DNA of 64,000 nucleotides from Zoogloeaceae bacterium (GTDB lineage: Bacteria; Pseudomonadota; Gammaproteobacteria; Burkholderiales; Rhodocyclaceae): assembly GCA_024235635.1 (NCBI GenBank), contig JACKMA010000001.1, positions 496,001 through 560,000 on the forward strand. Reading direction: 5' to 3'. Below are positions 53,762 to 63,304 of this stretch, one piece after another. The notes under the pieces were generated by a model. That model saw only the letters and a list, made by a program, of their open reading frames with translations. It made no database searches and was not told the origin of the DNA. How positions within the stretch are numbered: the stretch's first letter is position 1; each line of letters begins with the position of its first letter. The position numbers and the translations under genes were made by a program.

Positions 53762-54198
53762 ACAAGCGCCCCGAATCCGTCCTGGTGGTCGTCCACGTCG
53801 CCGGCCGGCGCTTCCTGATGCTGAAGCGCGCCGGTTCCTCGGGATTCTGGCAATCGGTCACCGGCAGCCTCGAGGCCGGCGAGACACCGGTCGAGACCGC
53901 AATACGGGAGGTCCGCGAGGAAACCGCACTGGAAGTCACCGCAGACAGCCTGCGCGACCATCGGCTGTGCAATCGTTTCGAAATTCCGCCTCGCTGGCGT
54001 GATCGCTACGCGCCCGGTACGACGCACAATGTCGAGCACGTTTTCAGCCTCGCGCTGGACGAGTGCGCGCCCGTGCGTTGGCAACCGGAAGAACACGTCG
54101 ATGCGCGCTGGGTAGACGCCAACGAGGCGCTGGCGCTGGCCTGGTCGTGGACCAATCGCGACGGCATCCGGCTGGTGGCGGACCGTCCGCCCGATTGA
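53758..54198 (+). CDS. nudB: Dihydroneopterin triphosphate diphosphatase NudB
   Basis: A 146-residue Nudix hydrolase in the folate pathway. The Nudix box runs from GSLEAGETP to REVREETAL with all catalytic glutamates; SSGFWQSVTG upstream and EHVFSLALDE downstream match NudB. The GTG at 53758 overlaps the barstar stop. nudB next to aspS is common in proteobacteria; here the receiver-TPR, RNase and barstar genes stand between them. Confidence 0.92.
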   Translation: MNKRPESVLVVVHVAGRRFLMLKRAGSSGFWQSVTGSLEAGETPVETAIREVREETALEVTADSLRDHRLCNRFEIPPRWRDRYAPGTTHNVEHVFSLALDECAPVRWQPEEHVDARWVDANEALALAWSWTNRDGIRLVADRPPD

Positions 54199-54216
54199 TG
54201 CGGCATCGGAGACGCT

Positions 54217-54232
54217 GCCGGCAGGCGCCGGC
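54217..54232. terminator. Hairpin between convergent nudB and rlmD
   Basis: GCCGGC-AGGC-GCCGGC is a perfect 6-bp stem with a 4-nt loop in the 34-bp gap between two convergent genes. There is no T-run, so it is a weak bidirectional terminator candidate. Confidence 0.45.
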
Positions 54233-55531
54233 TCAGCAGCGCTCGAACAGCGCGATCGATTCGACGTGCGAGGTCTGCGCGAACAGGTTGACGACACCCG
54301 CGCCGCGCAACACGTAGCGCTTTTCGTGCACCAGCACCGCCGCATCGCGGGCCAGCGTGGCCGGGTTGCACGAAACATAGACGATCCGCCGCGGCGCAGC
54401 TTGGCCGATCGCCTTGACCACCGCGATCGCGCCCTCCCGCGGCGGATCGATCAGCCACTTGTCGAATTCTCCGAGTGCGGCAAGGCTGTCGGCCGTGGTT
54501 TCGAAGAGGTCGGCAGCGTGGAATTCGACCCGATCGCCCAGGCCGTTCGACAACGCGTTCTGGCGCGCCCGCTCGACCAGCGCCGCGTTGCCTTCGACAC
54601 CGACCACGCGGGCGCCGCGGCGGGCCATCGGCAGGCCGAAATTGCCGAAGCCGCAGAACAGGTCTGCAATGTGCTCGCCGGCTCGTGGCGCCAGCAGACC
54701 CATCGCGCGTCGAATCAGCAGCCGGTTCGCCGCTTCATTGACCTGGACGAAATCGGTCGGACGGAATTCCAGGCGAAGACCGAACTCGGGAATCAGATGA
54801 CAAAGCCCCGGCGCGTCGACCGGTTCGAGCAGATAGGCGGTCGCAGGTGCGCCCGGCTGGAGCCACACCTGCACCTGCCGCTCCGATGCGAATCGCCGCA
54901 ACAGCGCCAGGTCGGCGCCATCCGGTTGCTGCAGCACACGAAACACCAGTGCGGTCGCGCCGCCGCCGATCGACACTTCGATCTGGGGCAGGCGATCGGC
55001 GATCGTCAATCCCGCCACCAGTGCGTGCAGCGCCGGCACCATGTCGGATACGTGCGCCGGCAGGATGTCGCAGGCGGTCATGTCGGCGACGTGGCTGCTG
55101 CGCCGCTGGTGAAAGCCGATCAGCACCCCGCCCTTGCTGTCGACCTTGCGCACGGTCAGGCGTGCCCGCTCGCGGTAGCGCCACGCCGCCCCATAGACCG
55201 GTGGATACACGACCGCGGGGGCGACACCGCCGATATGGGCGAAGGCGTCCTCCAGCACCCGTTGCTTGGCCGCCACCTGGGCGCCCGCATCGAGGTGCTG
55301 CATCGAACAGCCACCGCATTCGCCGAAATGCCCGCAGCGCGGAACGACCCGTTGCGCACTGGCGGAGATCACCCGGGTGGTGACGGCGCGGTCATAGCGC
55401 GGCTTCGAGCGGTAGACTTCGAATTCGACCCGTTCGCCGGGCAACGCGCCATCGACGAAGATCGTCTTGCCGTCGTCGCGGCAGATTCCCTGGCCATCGC
55501 GGTCGAGGGATTCGATCAGTGCTTGGGGCAT
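54233..55531 (-). CDS. rlmD: 23S rRNA (uracil(1939)-C(5))-methyltransferase RlmD
   Basis: A 432-residue SAM-dependent RNA methyltransferase. The N-terminal TRAM domain is followed by 4Fe-4S cysteines (PRCGHFGECGGCSMQHL), then the Rossmann methyltransferase domain with DLFCGFGNFGLPMA, LIDPPREGA and the catalytic cysteine in YVSCNPATLARD. ATG at 55531. Convergent with nudB and divergent from the next gene. Confidence 0.95.
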   Translation of the reverse strand: MPQALIESLDRDGQGICRDDGKTIFVDGALPGERVEFEVYRSKPRYDRAVTTRVISASAQRVVPRCGHFGECGGCSMQHLDAGAQVAAKQRVLEDAFAHIGGVAPAVVYPPVYGAAWRYRERARLTVRKVDSKGGVLIGFHQRRSSHVADMTACDILPAHVSDMVPALHALVAGLTIADRLPQIEVSIGGGATALVFRVLQQPDGADLALLRRFASERQVQVWLQPGAPATAYLLEPVDAPGLCHLIPEFGLRLEFRPTDFVQVNEAANRLLIRRAMGLLAPRAGEHIADLFCGFGNFGLPMARRGARVVGVEGNAALVERARQNALSNGLGDRVEFHAADLFETTADSLAALGEFDKWLIDPPREGAIAVVKAIGQAAPRRIVYVSCNPATLARDAAVLVHEKRYVLRGAGVVNLFAQTSHVESIALFERC

Positions 55532-55615
55532 GGCGGAAACGGCTTCACGAAACGCGCGATTCTAACCGACTGCCGATGCCACCCGGGACGGCGGCGCACC
55601 TCTTGGGAGACGCAA

Positions 55616-56092
55616 ATGAGCACCGAAGCCTTCGACACCAACGCCGGACTCGAAGACGCCGTCCTGCGCCTGCTCGCGCGTTGCGAGCATCGGCTCCGGA
55701 TCTTCGACCCGGATCTGACGGTGGGGCCGATGGCTGACCGCCGCGCGACCGAATGTCTCGAACAGATGATGCACCGTTCGCCGAAGGCCGAATGCACGTT
55801 GCTTCTGCACGACACCAGCCATATCGCCATCGCCTGTCCACGGCTGCTGGACCTCTACCGCAGGCGTGGCCATCAGTTCCGCGTGCTGCAGACTGCCGCC
55901 GAACATCGCCAGTATCTACAGCCATTCGTGATCGGGGATCGCCGGGACCTTGCCACCCGCTTCCATGCCGATCACCTGCGCGGCAAGCTGTGCCTCGACG
56001 AGCCGATCGAATTAGCCGGATTCGAGCAACGCTTCGAACAGCTCGAGGAAAGGGCGGTGCCGGCAGCCGGGCTCGACGGTCTGTGTCTGTGA
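55616..56092 (+). CDS. Conserved hypothetical protein (DUF7931-like)
   Basis: A 158-residue soluble protein, divergent from rlmD. LRIFDPDLTVGPMADRRATECLEQM, LLLHDTSHIAIACPRLLDLYRR and ATRFHADHLRGKLCLD suggest an alpha/beta fold reminiscent of half a phospholipase-D-like domain. From memory, such proteins beside rlmD carry the label DUF7931; I could not confirm this. The ATG at 55616 follows GGGAGACGC. No catalytic HKD motif is present. Confidence 0.65.
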   Translation: MSTEAFDTNAGLEDAVLRLLARCEHRLRIFDPDLTVGPMADRRATECLEQMMHRSPKAECTLLLHDTSHIAIACPRLLDLYRRRGHQFRVLQTAAEHRQYLQPFVIGDRRDLATRFHADHLRGKLCLDEPIELAGFEQRFEQLEERAVPAAGLDGLCL

Positions 56093-56113
56093 GGGGTCGC
56101 CGAAACCGGCCGG

Positions 56114-56135
56114 CGGGCCGGCTCTAGCCGGCCCG
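56114..56135. terminator. Perfect 10-bp stem between convergent genes
   Basis: CGGGCCGGCT-CT-AGCCGGCCCG is a 22-bp near-perfect palindrome in the 57-bp gap between the DUF7931-like gene and bamC. It has no T-run; a bidirectional terminator is the likeliest role. Confidence 0.5.
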
Positions 56136-56149
56136 GTACGAACGCATCG

Positions 56150-57319
56150 TCAGCGCAACTGTTCGTGCAGGACGGTCAGGATGCGGCGAGCGGTCGGCCC
56201 GTCGTCCGCGCCACCTTCGGCCGACAGCACCTTGACGACGCTGCTGCCTTCGCCCAGCCCTTCGACATGGATGCGGAAGTGGTCACCCCCCTTGGGCTTC
56301 TCGTCGTCGCGCCAGAAGGCCAGCCACGACAGCAGGCCTTTATCGCCGGTAGCGACCTCCGCTTCGGGGTCGACATAGCGCACAAAGTAGATGCCCTGCG
56401 AGCGATCTCGGTCCTCCACCGTGAAACCGGTGCGATCGAGCGACAGTCCGACCCGTCGCCATGCGCGATCGAAGGACTCATCGACGATCAGGCGGCTGCC
56501 ACCGTCGGCCACGTCGATGCGCGCCCGCTCCGGTGCCTGTTGCACCGCGACCGCACGCACGGCCCGCTCTTCGGTCGCGCCGAGCTTGACCATCAGCCGC
56601 CGCAGCATCTCAGCCTCGAGCTCGGGATCGGCTGCGCGCGGTTGCCAGATGGTGCGATCGCGCGCCTCGTCCGGATAGATCTCGACCACGCCACGATGAC
56701 TGATGTAGATCTCGCTGGCGCCGGTGGCGGCACCGGCCTCGACGCGCGTGCGGAACTTGTCCCGTTCGGGCGTCGAATAGACGTTGTCGATTACGCGGCC
56801 GAGGGTGTTGCGCAGGAAATCCTGCGGAATCTTCGCCCGATCCTCTGCCCAGTCGGTCTCCATGATGCCGATCGCCGGCTCGTCACGCTTGAGCACGAAG
56901 CCGAGCTCGATCCAGAACTCCCGCAATTTCGGCCACAGCTGGGCCGGCGTCTGGTCGACCACCAGCCAGCGCTGGCTGCCCGCGCGCTCGATACGCAGGC
57001 CGTCACCACCGCCCGGTGCAAAGGAGGCGGTCGGCGTCGCCAACGGCGCCACCGCAGTAGCCGCCGCGCGCTCGCTGCGCTCCGAGCTGTAGGCCGAATA
57101 GGTCGCGACGCCCTTCGGGTCGACATCGGGAACGGAAAACCGGTCGTCGCTCTGGGGCGCTGTCAAATCGGGCGGCAATTCGAGGCTCGGTGCCTCGTCG
57201 GCGCTGCGGTAATCGATGGTGTCGCGCGAACCGCTGATCGTGCAGCCGGCTGCAGCCAGAGCCACCGCCAGCGGCAGCAGGTACGTCCGGATGGCGCCGG
57301 CGAACGGGTCACGGCGCAT
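56150..57319 (-). CDS. bamC: Outer membrane assembly lipoprotein BamC
   Basis: A 389-residue BamC (NlpB) homologue, an accessory lipoprotein of the beta-barrel assembly machine. The signal ends LAAAGCTISG with the lipidated cysteine. An unstructured linker (YRSADEAPSLELPPDLTAP) that contacts BamD is followed by two helix-grip domains (about residues 110-220 and 270-385). The ATG at 57319 overlaps the dapA stop (TGATG), the classic dapA-bamC operon. Confidence 0.92.
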   Translation of the reverse strand: MRRDPFAGAIRTYLLPLAVALAAAGCTISGSRDTIDYRSADEAPSLELPPDLTAPQSDDRFSVPDVDPKGVATYSAYSSERSERAAATAVAPLATPTASFAPGGGDGLRIERAGSQRWLVVDQTPAQLWPKLREFWIELGFVLKRDEPAIGIMETDWAEDRAKIPQDFLRNTLGRVIDNVYSTPERDKFRTRVEAGAATGASEIYISHRGVVEIYPDEARDRTIWQPRAADPELEAEMLRRLMVKLGATEERAVRAVAVQQAPERARIDVADGGSRLIVDESFDRAWRRVGLSLDRTGFTVEDRDRSQGIYFVRYVDPEAEVATGDKGLLSWLAFWRDDEKPKGGDHFRIHVEGLGEGSSVVKVLSAEGGADDGPTARRILTVLHEQLR

Positions 57320-58197
57320 CACAGTGCGATTCCCGCCTGGGTCATGGCGGCACGCACCCGCCCATGCATCGACTCGGAGAGTTCGGTCAATGGCAGCCGA
57401 ATGCCATCGCCGATCAGACCCATTCGCGCGACCGCCCACTTGACCGGGATCGGATTGGCCTCGCAGAACAATTCCTTATGCAGGCCCAGCAGGCGTGCAT
57501 TGATCTCGCGCGCCCGGATCGCGTCACCGGCCCGCGCGGCTTCACACATCTCGTGCATCGCGCGGGGCGCGACGTTCGCGGTGACGGAGATGGTGCCGTG
57601 ACCGCCGAGCAGGATGAACATCATCGCGGTCATGTCGTCACCGCTGTAAAGGCCGAAGTCCGCCGGCGCCCGGGCTACCAGGTCGCAGGCGCGCTCGAGG
57701 TTGCCGGTCGCGTCCTTGATGCCGACGATGTTCGGAATCTCCGCCAGCCGCAGTGCCGTGTCGTTGGCCAGGTCGGCGACGGTACGGCCAGGTACGTTGT
57801 ACAGGTACATGGGCAGGTCGACGGCTTCGGCGATCGCCCGGAAATGCCGGTACAGGCCTTCCTGTGTCGGCTTGTTGTAGTAGGGCACGACCGACAGCGA
57901 GGCATTCGCGCCCGCCTCGGCGGCGAAGCGCGTCAACTCGATCGCCTCTGTCGTCGAATTGGCGCCCGTGCCTGCGATCACCGGGATCCGACCGGCTGCG
58001 TGTTCGACCGTGACCCGGATCAGTTCGCAGTGTTCGCCGACGTCGACCGTCGGCGACTCGCCGGTGGTGCCGACGATGACGATGCCGTCCGTGCCTTCGG
58101 CCACATGGAAGTCGATCAGGGCCTTGAGCCGCTCGAAATCGAGACTGCCATCGGCGTTCATCGGCGTCACGATGGCGACTATCGAACCGGTAATCAT
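57319..58197 (-). CDS. dapA: 4-hydroxy-tetrahydrodipicolinate synthase
   Basis: A 292-residue class I aldolase for the first committed step of lysine and diaminopimelate synthesis. Pyruvate forms a Schiff base with the lysine in NIVGIKDATGNL; GTTGESPT, YYNKPTQEGLY and YNVPGRT are the other active-site blocks. The ATG at 58197 matches the family's MITGSIVAIVTPM start; upstream codons are not conserved-looking. bamC follows in the same operon. Confidence 0.96.
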   Translation of the reverse strand: MITGSIVAIVTPMNADGSLDFERLKALIDFHVAEGTDGIVIVGTTGESPTVDVGEHCELIRVTVEHAAGRIPVIAGTGANSTTEAIELTRFAAEAGANASLSVVPYYNKPTQEGLYRHFRAIAEAVDLPMYLYNVPGRTVADLANDTALRLAEIPNIVGIKDATGNLERACDLVARAPADFGLYSGDDMTAMMFILLGGHGTISVTANVAPRAMHEMCEAARAGDAIRAREINARLLGLHKELFCEANPIPVKWAVARMGLIGDGIRLPLTELSESMHGRVRAAMTQAGIAL

Positions 58198-58292
58198 GGA
58201 AGTTCCACAACGCAGAGGGAAGGACCGCGATTGTACCCGATGCACTGCCGCCTTTCAGGGAGCCGGCAACGGCCCAGCATGGCGCCACCGTC

Positions 58293-58375
58293 CCCCCGGC
58301 GCGTACGCCGGGGGCAGCCTCGCAGCGCAGGCGCGATCAGATGGCGCCAGCCTATCCGGTCGGAGATTCCGACCG
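58293..58375. repeat. Two strong hairpins in the dapA-HDAC gap
   Basis: CCCCCGGCG-CGTA-CGCCGGGGG (58293-58314, 9-bp stem) and CGGTCGGA-GAT-TCCGACCG (58357-58375, 8-bp stem) lie in the 188-bp gap between two minus-strand genes. The second is 11 bp after the HDAC-family stop codon and is a reasonable terminator, although no T-run follows either. Confidence 0.5.
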
Positions 58376-58385
58376 CTTGTTCAGG

Positions 58386-59312
58386 CTATAGGTCGGCCAG
58401 GCACTTCACATGCGCGACCGCACTGCGCCCCAGCGCGGACAGCGCATAGCCGCCCTCGAGCATCGACACGATACGGTTGCCGCAGTGCTCGGCGGCAATT
58501 GCCTTGAGCTGCTCGGTGGCCCAGACGTAGTCGGCTTCGACCAGGCCCATCGAACCCATGTCATCCTCGTAGTGGGCATCGAAGCCGGCCGAGATGAACA
58601 GCATCTGCGGCTTGTGCTTGCGCAGCGCGGGCAACCAGATGTCGGTGACTGCCTCACGAAACGCTTCCCCCCGGGTGCCTGCCGGCAGCGGCACATTGAC
58701 CATATTCGGTGCAGGGTTGTCGGCACCGCTGTACGGGTAGAACGGATGCTGGAAGATGCTCGCCATCATCACCCGCGGGTCGGCCCGGAAGATGTCCTCG
58801 GTGCCATTGCCGTGGTGAACGTCGAAATCGATCACTGCAACCCGTTCGAGGCCATGCGCCTCGAGCGCGTGCAGCGCCGCGATCGCCACGTTGTTGAAGA
58901 AGCAGAATCCCATCGCCTTGGTGCGCTCGGCGTGGTGCCCCGGCGGTCGCACCGCACAGAATGCGTTCTCGACTTCGCCACCGATCACGAGATCGGTGGC
59001 GAGAATGCCGGCGCCGGCCGAACGCAGTGCCGCCTTGATGCTGTGCGGGCACATCGCAGTGTCCGGATCGAGGTGGCGGATGCCGTGCTCGGGCACGCTG
59101 GCGATGATCTCGTCCACATGTTCGCGTGGATGTGCCCGGGCGATCTGGTCCAGCTCGGCGTTGGGCGCATCGTGAAACTGCAGGTACAGATCAAGTCCAG
59201 CGGCAATCAGCCGATCATTGATGGCAGACAGCCGGTCGGGACATTCGGGATGATGCTCTCCCATGTTGTGCAGCCAGCAGTCGCGGTGCGTGATGAACGC
59301 GGTGGACGTCAC
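58386..59312 (-). CDS. Histone deacetylase / acetylpolyamine amidohydrolase family protein
   Basis: A 308-residue zinc deacetylase-fold protein. FCAVRPPGHHAE, VAVIDFDVHHGNGTEDIF and FISAGFDAHYEDDMGSM contain the His-Asp charge relay and the zinc ligands (Asp, His, Asp). Bacterial members act on acetylpolyamines, acetoin-related or protein acetyl-lysine substrates; which one is not evident. The GTG at 59312 has GGGGAGGGGG just upstream. It is divergent from the MoxR gene across a 132-bp gap containing GCGCAA-TC-TTGCGC. Confidence 0.9.
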   Translation of the reverse strand: MTSTAFITHRDCWLHNMGEHHPECPDRLSAINDRLIAAGLDLYLQFHDAPNAELDQIARAHPREHVDEIIASVPEHGIRHLDPDTAMCPHSIKAALRSAGAGILATDLVIGGEVENAFCAVRPPGHHAERTKAMGFCFFNNVAIAALHALEAHGLERVAVIDFDVHHGNGTEDIFRADPRVMMASIFQHPFYPYSGADNPAPNMVNVPLPAGTRGEAFREAVTDIWLPALRKHKPQMLFISAGFDAHYEDDMGSMGLVEADYVWATEQLKAIAAEHCGNRIVSMLEGGYALSALGRSAVAHVKCLADL

Positions 59313-59444
59313 GAAACCCCCTCCCCAGACAGCGCGAAACCTTTTCGATTCGACGTTTTCTGACCAAACGCGCAATCTTGCGCAAGCTGGCCGATTATCG
59401 TGAGTCCATTATCCACTCAACCCTTCACAACAACAAACAGCGCC

Positions 59445-60362
59445 ATGCAAGACGCCCGGCTTAGCCAGCTCATCGACGCGGCCAATGAGATCATCCTCGG
59501 CAAGGACCACCAGATACGGCTGGCCATTGCCTGTCTGCTGGCGCGCGGCCACCTGCTGATCGAGGACGTGCCCGGGGTCGGCAAGACCACGCTGGCTCAC
59601 GCACTGGCCCGCCTGCTCGGACTGAAGTTCCAGCGCATCCAGTTCACCAGCGACCTGCTGCCGGCCGACATCCTCGGCGTCTCGATCTACGATCGCGAGT
59701 CGGGCCGCTTCCGCTTCCACCCGGGCCCGGTGTTCGCGCAGTTGATCCTCGCCGACGAGATCAACCGGGCCACGCCGAAGACCCAGAGTGCACTGCTCGA
59801 GGCGATGGAGGAAGGCCAGATCACGGCCGACGGCGACACGCTGCCGCTGCCGGAGCCTTTCTTCGTGATCGCCACGCAGAATCCACAGAACCAGATCGGC
59901 ACCTTCCCGCTGCCCGAAAGCCAGCTCGACCGCTTTCTGATGAGGATCTCGCTCGGCTACCCGAGCAAGGCGGCCGAACGGGCCCTGCTGCTCGGCCAGG
60001 ACCGGCGCTCGATGCTCGCTGGCCAGTCGCCCAGCATGACCGACACCGACTTTCGCGACCTGCAGGCGAGGGCCGCCGGCATCCATGTCGCCGATGCCCT
60101 CGCCGACTACGTCCAGGCATTGCTCGCGACCAGCCGCGAGATGGACGTCGCCGGCGGCGGACTGAGCCCTCGGGCCGGTCTCGGTCTGCTCAACGCTGCT
60201 CGTGCCTGGTCGCTGATCGAGGGGCGCGACATGGTCGTACCGGAAGACGTGCAGGCGGTCTTTCCGGCGATCGCCAGCCACCGCCTCCGTCGCCAGGCCG
60301 GCGACGGCGAAAGCCAGGGTTCGCTGGCCGAGCGCATCCTGCACGCGGTCGTCGTGGTCTGA
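59445..60362 (+). CDS. MoxR-family AAA+ ATPase
   Basis: A 305-residue AAA+ chaperone-like ATPase. Walker A is EDVPGVGKTTLAHALA, Walker B ILADEINRATPKTQSALLEAMEE, sensor 1 FFVIATQNP, and GLSPRAGLGLLNAARA belongs to the lid. The ATG at 59445 gives the usual N-terminus; a GTG at 59400 would add 15 residues. It is followed after 7 bp by a DUF58 gene, the normal MoxR partner; such pairs are thought to help fold or insert cofactor into VWA/DUF58 clients. Confidence 0.92.
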   Translation: MQDARLSQLIDAANEIILGKDHQIRLAIACLLARGHLLIEDVPGVGKTTLAHALARLLGLKFQRIQFTSDLLPADILGVSIYDRESGRFRFHPGPVFAQLILADEINRATPKTQSALLEAMEEGQITADGDTLPLPEPFFVIATQNPQNQIGTFPLPESQLDRFLMRISLGYPSKAAERALLLGQDRRSMLAGQSPSMTDTDFRDLQARAAGIHVADALADYVQALLATSREMDVAGGGLSPRAGLGLLNAARAWSLIEGRDMVVPEDVQAVFPAIASHRLRRQAGDGESQGSLAERILHAVVVV

Positions 60363-60369
60363 GGGCAAC

Positions 60370-61362
60370 GTGACCGCGGCAGGAAACCTGATTCGGCAAC
60401 GACTCGGAGCCCTGCTCGACCGCCGCCTGTTCCTGGTACGGCGCAGCGAGCCGCTGCCGGCGCGACTCGGCCATCGCCGCATCTTCGTGCTGCCGACCGC
60501 CACCGGCGTGGCCTTCGGACTGACCCTGCTGACGATGCTGCTGGCGTCAATGAACTACGTGCTCAGCCTCGGCTACGCCCTGACCTTCCTGCTCGTCGGC
60601 GTCGGCCTCGTCAGCCTGCACCAGACCTTCCGCAACCTGATCCACCTGGAACTGCTGTCGGCGCAGCTGGAGCCCGCCCATTGCGGGCAGCCGGCATTGT
60701 TGCGCCTGCGCTTTCGCAATCCGTCGGATCACGCTCGGATCGGACTGCGTCTGAGGCGCACGGGCGGTGGCGAAGCGTATTTTTCGCTCGATCCCCACGG
60801 CGATACCGGCGTCGTCGTCGCCGTGCCGACAAGCCGACGGGGCTGGCTCGAATCGGGCCGGCTGGTGCTCGAAACGCGTTATCCGCTCGGACTGGTCCGG
60901 GGCTGGAGCATCCTGACGCCGGAGGCGCGCTGCGTCGTCTATCCGGCAGCAGAAGACCCGCCGCAGGCGTTTGCCGCCGCCATCGGCACCGGTCAGTCGG
61001 AACACGCGGGCAAGCTCGGCAAGGACGACTTTTCGGGCCTGCGCGAGTATCGCCCGGGCGACATGCTGCGCCATGTCGCGTGGAAGCTGTCTGCCCGCTG
61101 GGACGACCAGTTCTACACCAAGCAGTTCGACGGCGGCAATGCGGCGCAGCTCGAGTTCGACTGGTTCCGGCTGCCGCCCGAACTGGGCACCGAAGCCCGG
61201 CTCTCCCGCCTTACCCGTTGGGTGTTGCAGGCCGACGCGTCCGGCCTGGCTTATGGGCTGCGTCTGCCCGATCGCATCCTCGAGGTGGATATCGGAGCGG
61301 AGCACCGACAGCGTTGCCTGCGCGCGCTTGCGCTCTTCGGAGTTGGCGATGAACGCGGCTGA
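60370..61362 (+). CDS. DUF58 domain membrane protein
   Basis: A 330-residue protein starting with a GTG. Two N-terminal transmembrane helices (VAFGLTLLTMLLASMNYVLSL region) precede a soluble part with the DUF58 core DFSGLREYRPGDMLRHVAWK and SARWDDQFYTKQFDG. It is the standard partner of MoxR ATPases and overlaps the transglutaminase gene by 14 bp. Confidence 0.9.
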   Translation: MTAAGNLIRQRLGALLDRRLFLVRRSEPLPARLGHRRIFVLPTATGVAFGLTLLTMLLASMNYVLSLGYALTFLLVGVGLVSLHQTFRNLIHLELLSAQLEPAHCGQPALLRLRFRNPSDHARIGLRLRRTGGGEAYFSLDPHGDTGVVVAVPTSRRGWLESGRLVLETRYPLGLVRGWSILTPEARCVVYPAAEDPPQAFAAAIGTGQSEHAGKLGKDDFSGLREYRPGDMLRHVAWKLSARWDDQFYTKQFDGGNAAQLEFDWFRLPPELGTEARLSRLTRWVLQADASGLAYGLRLPDRILEVDIGAEHRQRCLRALALFGVGDERG

Positions 61363-63304
61363 GGGCGCCCCCCCGCTGCGCCCCTGGCACGGTCACTGGC
61401 TGACCGCGTGCATCGCGGTCACGCTGCTGCCGCACGTCGAACATCTGCCGATCTGGCTCAGTGCCAGTTGCGCGCTGTTGCTGGCCTGGCGGGCGCTTGC
61501 CGACCGCAGTCTGACGCCCTTGCCCGGACGTGCGCTGCTGTTGTTCGTTGCCGCTGCGATCGTCGCCGCCACCGGCATCGAATTCCACCACCTGCTCGGC
61601 AAGGACCCCGGACTGGCCTTGCTTGCCGGCTTTGCCTGCCTGAAGCTGCTCGAAGCGCGCAGCCTGCGGGACGGACGTGCAGCCGTGCTGCTCGGCTTCT
61701 TCCTGCAGATGGGCCAGTTCCTGAACGGACAGGAGATCTCGGTGGCGGCCTTGACCCTGTGCGGCACGCTGCTGGCCGTCGGCACCTTGCTGGCAATGGA
61801 GTGCGAGGCACCATGGCAGACGGTGATCGCCGGCGCAGGCCGGCTGCTGTTCATGGCGGCACCGTTCATGCTCGCGCTGTTCGTGCTGTTTCCACGCATC
61901 CCCGGTCCCCTGTGGGGACTACCGGCCGATGCCTTCTCGGGACTGACCGGCCTGTCCGAGACCATGAGCCCGGGCAGCATCAGCCGCCTGATCCAGTCCG
62001 GCAAGATCGCCTTTCGCGCCGAATTCGACGGCGAGATCCCGCCGCCCCGTGATCGCTACTGGCGAGGCCCCGTGCTCAGCGTATTCGACGGTCGCCGCTG
62101 GGAGGCTGGCTTCACCACCCTCTCGTCGAGCCCGCCGTACGAGGTCAGCGGCAAGGCCTATCGCTACCGCCTGACCGTCGAGCCCCACAACCAGCACTGG
62201 TTGCTGGCGATGGATTTCCCGGCGGCGGACGACCCGCGCACCCGCTATTCCTCGGACCTTCGACTGGTTTCGGTGGCACCGTTGCGCAGCCGCCAGCGTT
62301 ACGAACTGGCGGCCTACCCGGCCGCCCGGGCCGGGCAGCGGGAATTCACCCACGTCATCCGCCGCAACCTGCGCCTGCCCGAAGGCAGCAACCCGCGAAC
62401 GACCGCCCTCGGTCGACAGGTCGCCGAGCGCTTCGAGGCGCCTCGGCACCGCATCGAAGCCCTGCTCGGCACCTTTCGCGAGCTGCGACTCGAATACACC
62501 CTGACCCCGCGCGCATTGGGCCTGCACAGCGCCGACGAGTTCCTGTTCGACACCCGCGAGGGCTTCTGCGAACACTTCTCGTCGGCCTTCGCGATTGCCG
62601 CGCGCGCCGCCGGCATACCGGCGCGGGTGGTCACCGGCTACCAGGGTGGCGAGATCAACCCCCACGACGGCAGCCTGGTGGTCCGCCAGTCCGACGCCCA
62701 CGCCTGGGTCGAGGTCTGGTTGCCGGAATCGGGCTGGCAGCGGGTGGACCCGACCGCCACGTCGAATCCGACCCGTATCGACAATGGCATCCTGGGCGCG
62801 CTGCCCGACATCGAATCGCTGCCGCTGTTCATGCAGCCGAGGATGGCCTGGCTGCGCTCGCTGCAGTTGCGCTGGGACGCGGTCGCCAACGGCTGGAACC
62901 AGTGGGTGCTCGGATACAATGACGAGCGGCAGCGGTCGCTGTTGCGCGGACTCGGTTTCGACGGTGGCGACTACCGGCATCTGGCGGCTGCGATGGTGAC
63001 GCTGGTCGGCACCTTGATGCTCGGCTTCGTCACCTGGTCGCTGCGACGGCGCCGGCGGGGAGACGCCCTCGATCGCCGCTGGCAACGTTTCTGTGCGCGG
63101 CTGTCTCGCGCCGGCACCCGTCGCGCAGACTGGCAAGGACCGCTCGATTTCGCCGACCTGGCCGCCGCAAGGCATCCATCGCTCGCCGACGACATCCGCT
63201 GGATCGGCGGTCGCTACGCCGAATTGCGCTATGGTCGGAAACCGCCGTCCCGGCAGGATCTGGCCGACCTGGACGATCGAATCAAGCACCTGGACATCCG
63301 ATGA
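61349..63304 (+). CDS. TgpA-type membrane transglutaminase (DUF3488 / transglutaminase-like)
   Basis: A 651-residue protein. About seven N-terminal helices (DUF3488, residues 15-175) are followed by a periplasmic transglutaminase-like domain with the Cys-His-Asp triad visible in FDTREGFCEHFSSAFA, VRQSDAHAWVEVW and RVDPTA. A further transmembrane helix (~550) and a basic cytoplasmic domain end the protein. In Pseudomonas TgpA is important for viability; its substrate is unknown. Its stop overlaps the start of the lytic transglycosylase gene. Confidence 0.92.
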   Translation: MNAAEGAPPLRPWHGHWLTACIAVTLLPHVEHLPIWLSASCALLLAWRALADRSLTPLPGRALLLFVAAAIVAATGIEFHHLLGKDPGLALLAGFACLKLLEARSLRDGRAAVLLGFFLQMGQFLNGQEISVAALTLCGTLLAVGTLLAMECEAPWQTVIAGAGRLLFMAAPFMLALFVLFPRIPGPLWGLPADAFSGLTGLSETMSPGSISRLIQSGKIAFRAEFDGEIPPPRDRYWRGPVLSVFDGRRWEAGFTTLSSSPPYEVSGKAYRYRLTVEPHNQHWLLAMDFPAADDPRTRYSSDLRLVSVAPLRSRQRYELAAYPAARAGQREFTHVIRRNLRLPEGSNPRTTALGRQVAERFEAPRHRIEALLGTFRELRLEYTLTPRALGLHSADEFLFDTREGFCEHFSSAFAIAARAAGIPARVVTGYQGGEINPHDGSLVVRQSDAHAWVEVWLPESGWQRVDPTATSNPTRIDNGILGALPDIESLPLFMQPRMAWLRSLQLRWDAVANGWNQWVLGYNDERQRSLLRGLGFDGGDYRHLAAAMVTLVGTLMLGFVTWSLRRRRRGDALDRRWQRFCARLSRAGTRRADWQGPLDFADLAAARHPSLADDIRWIGGRYAELRYGRKPPSRQDLADLDDRIKHLDIR

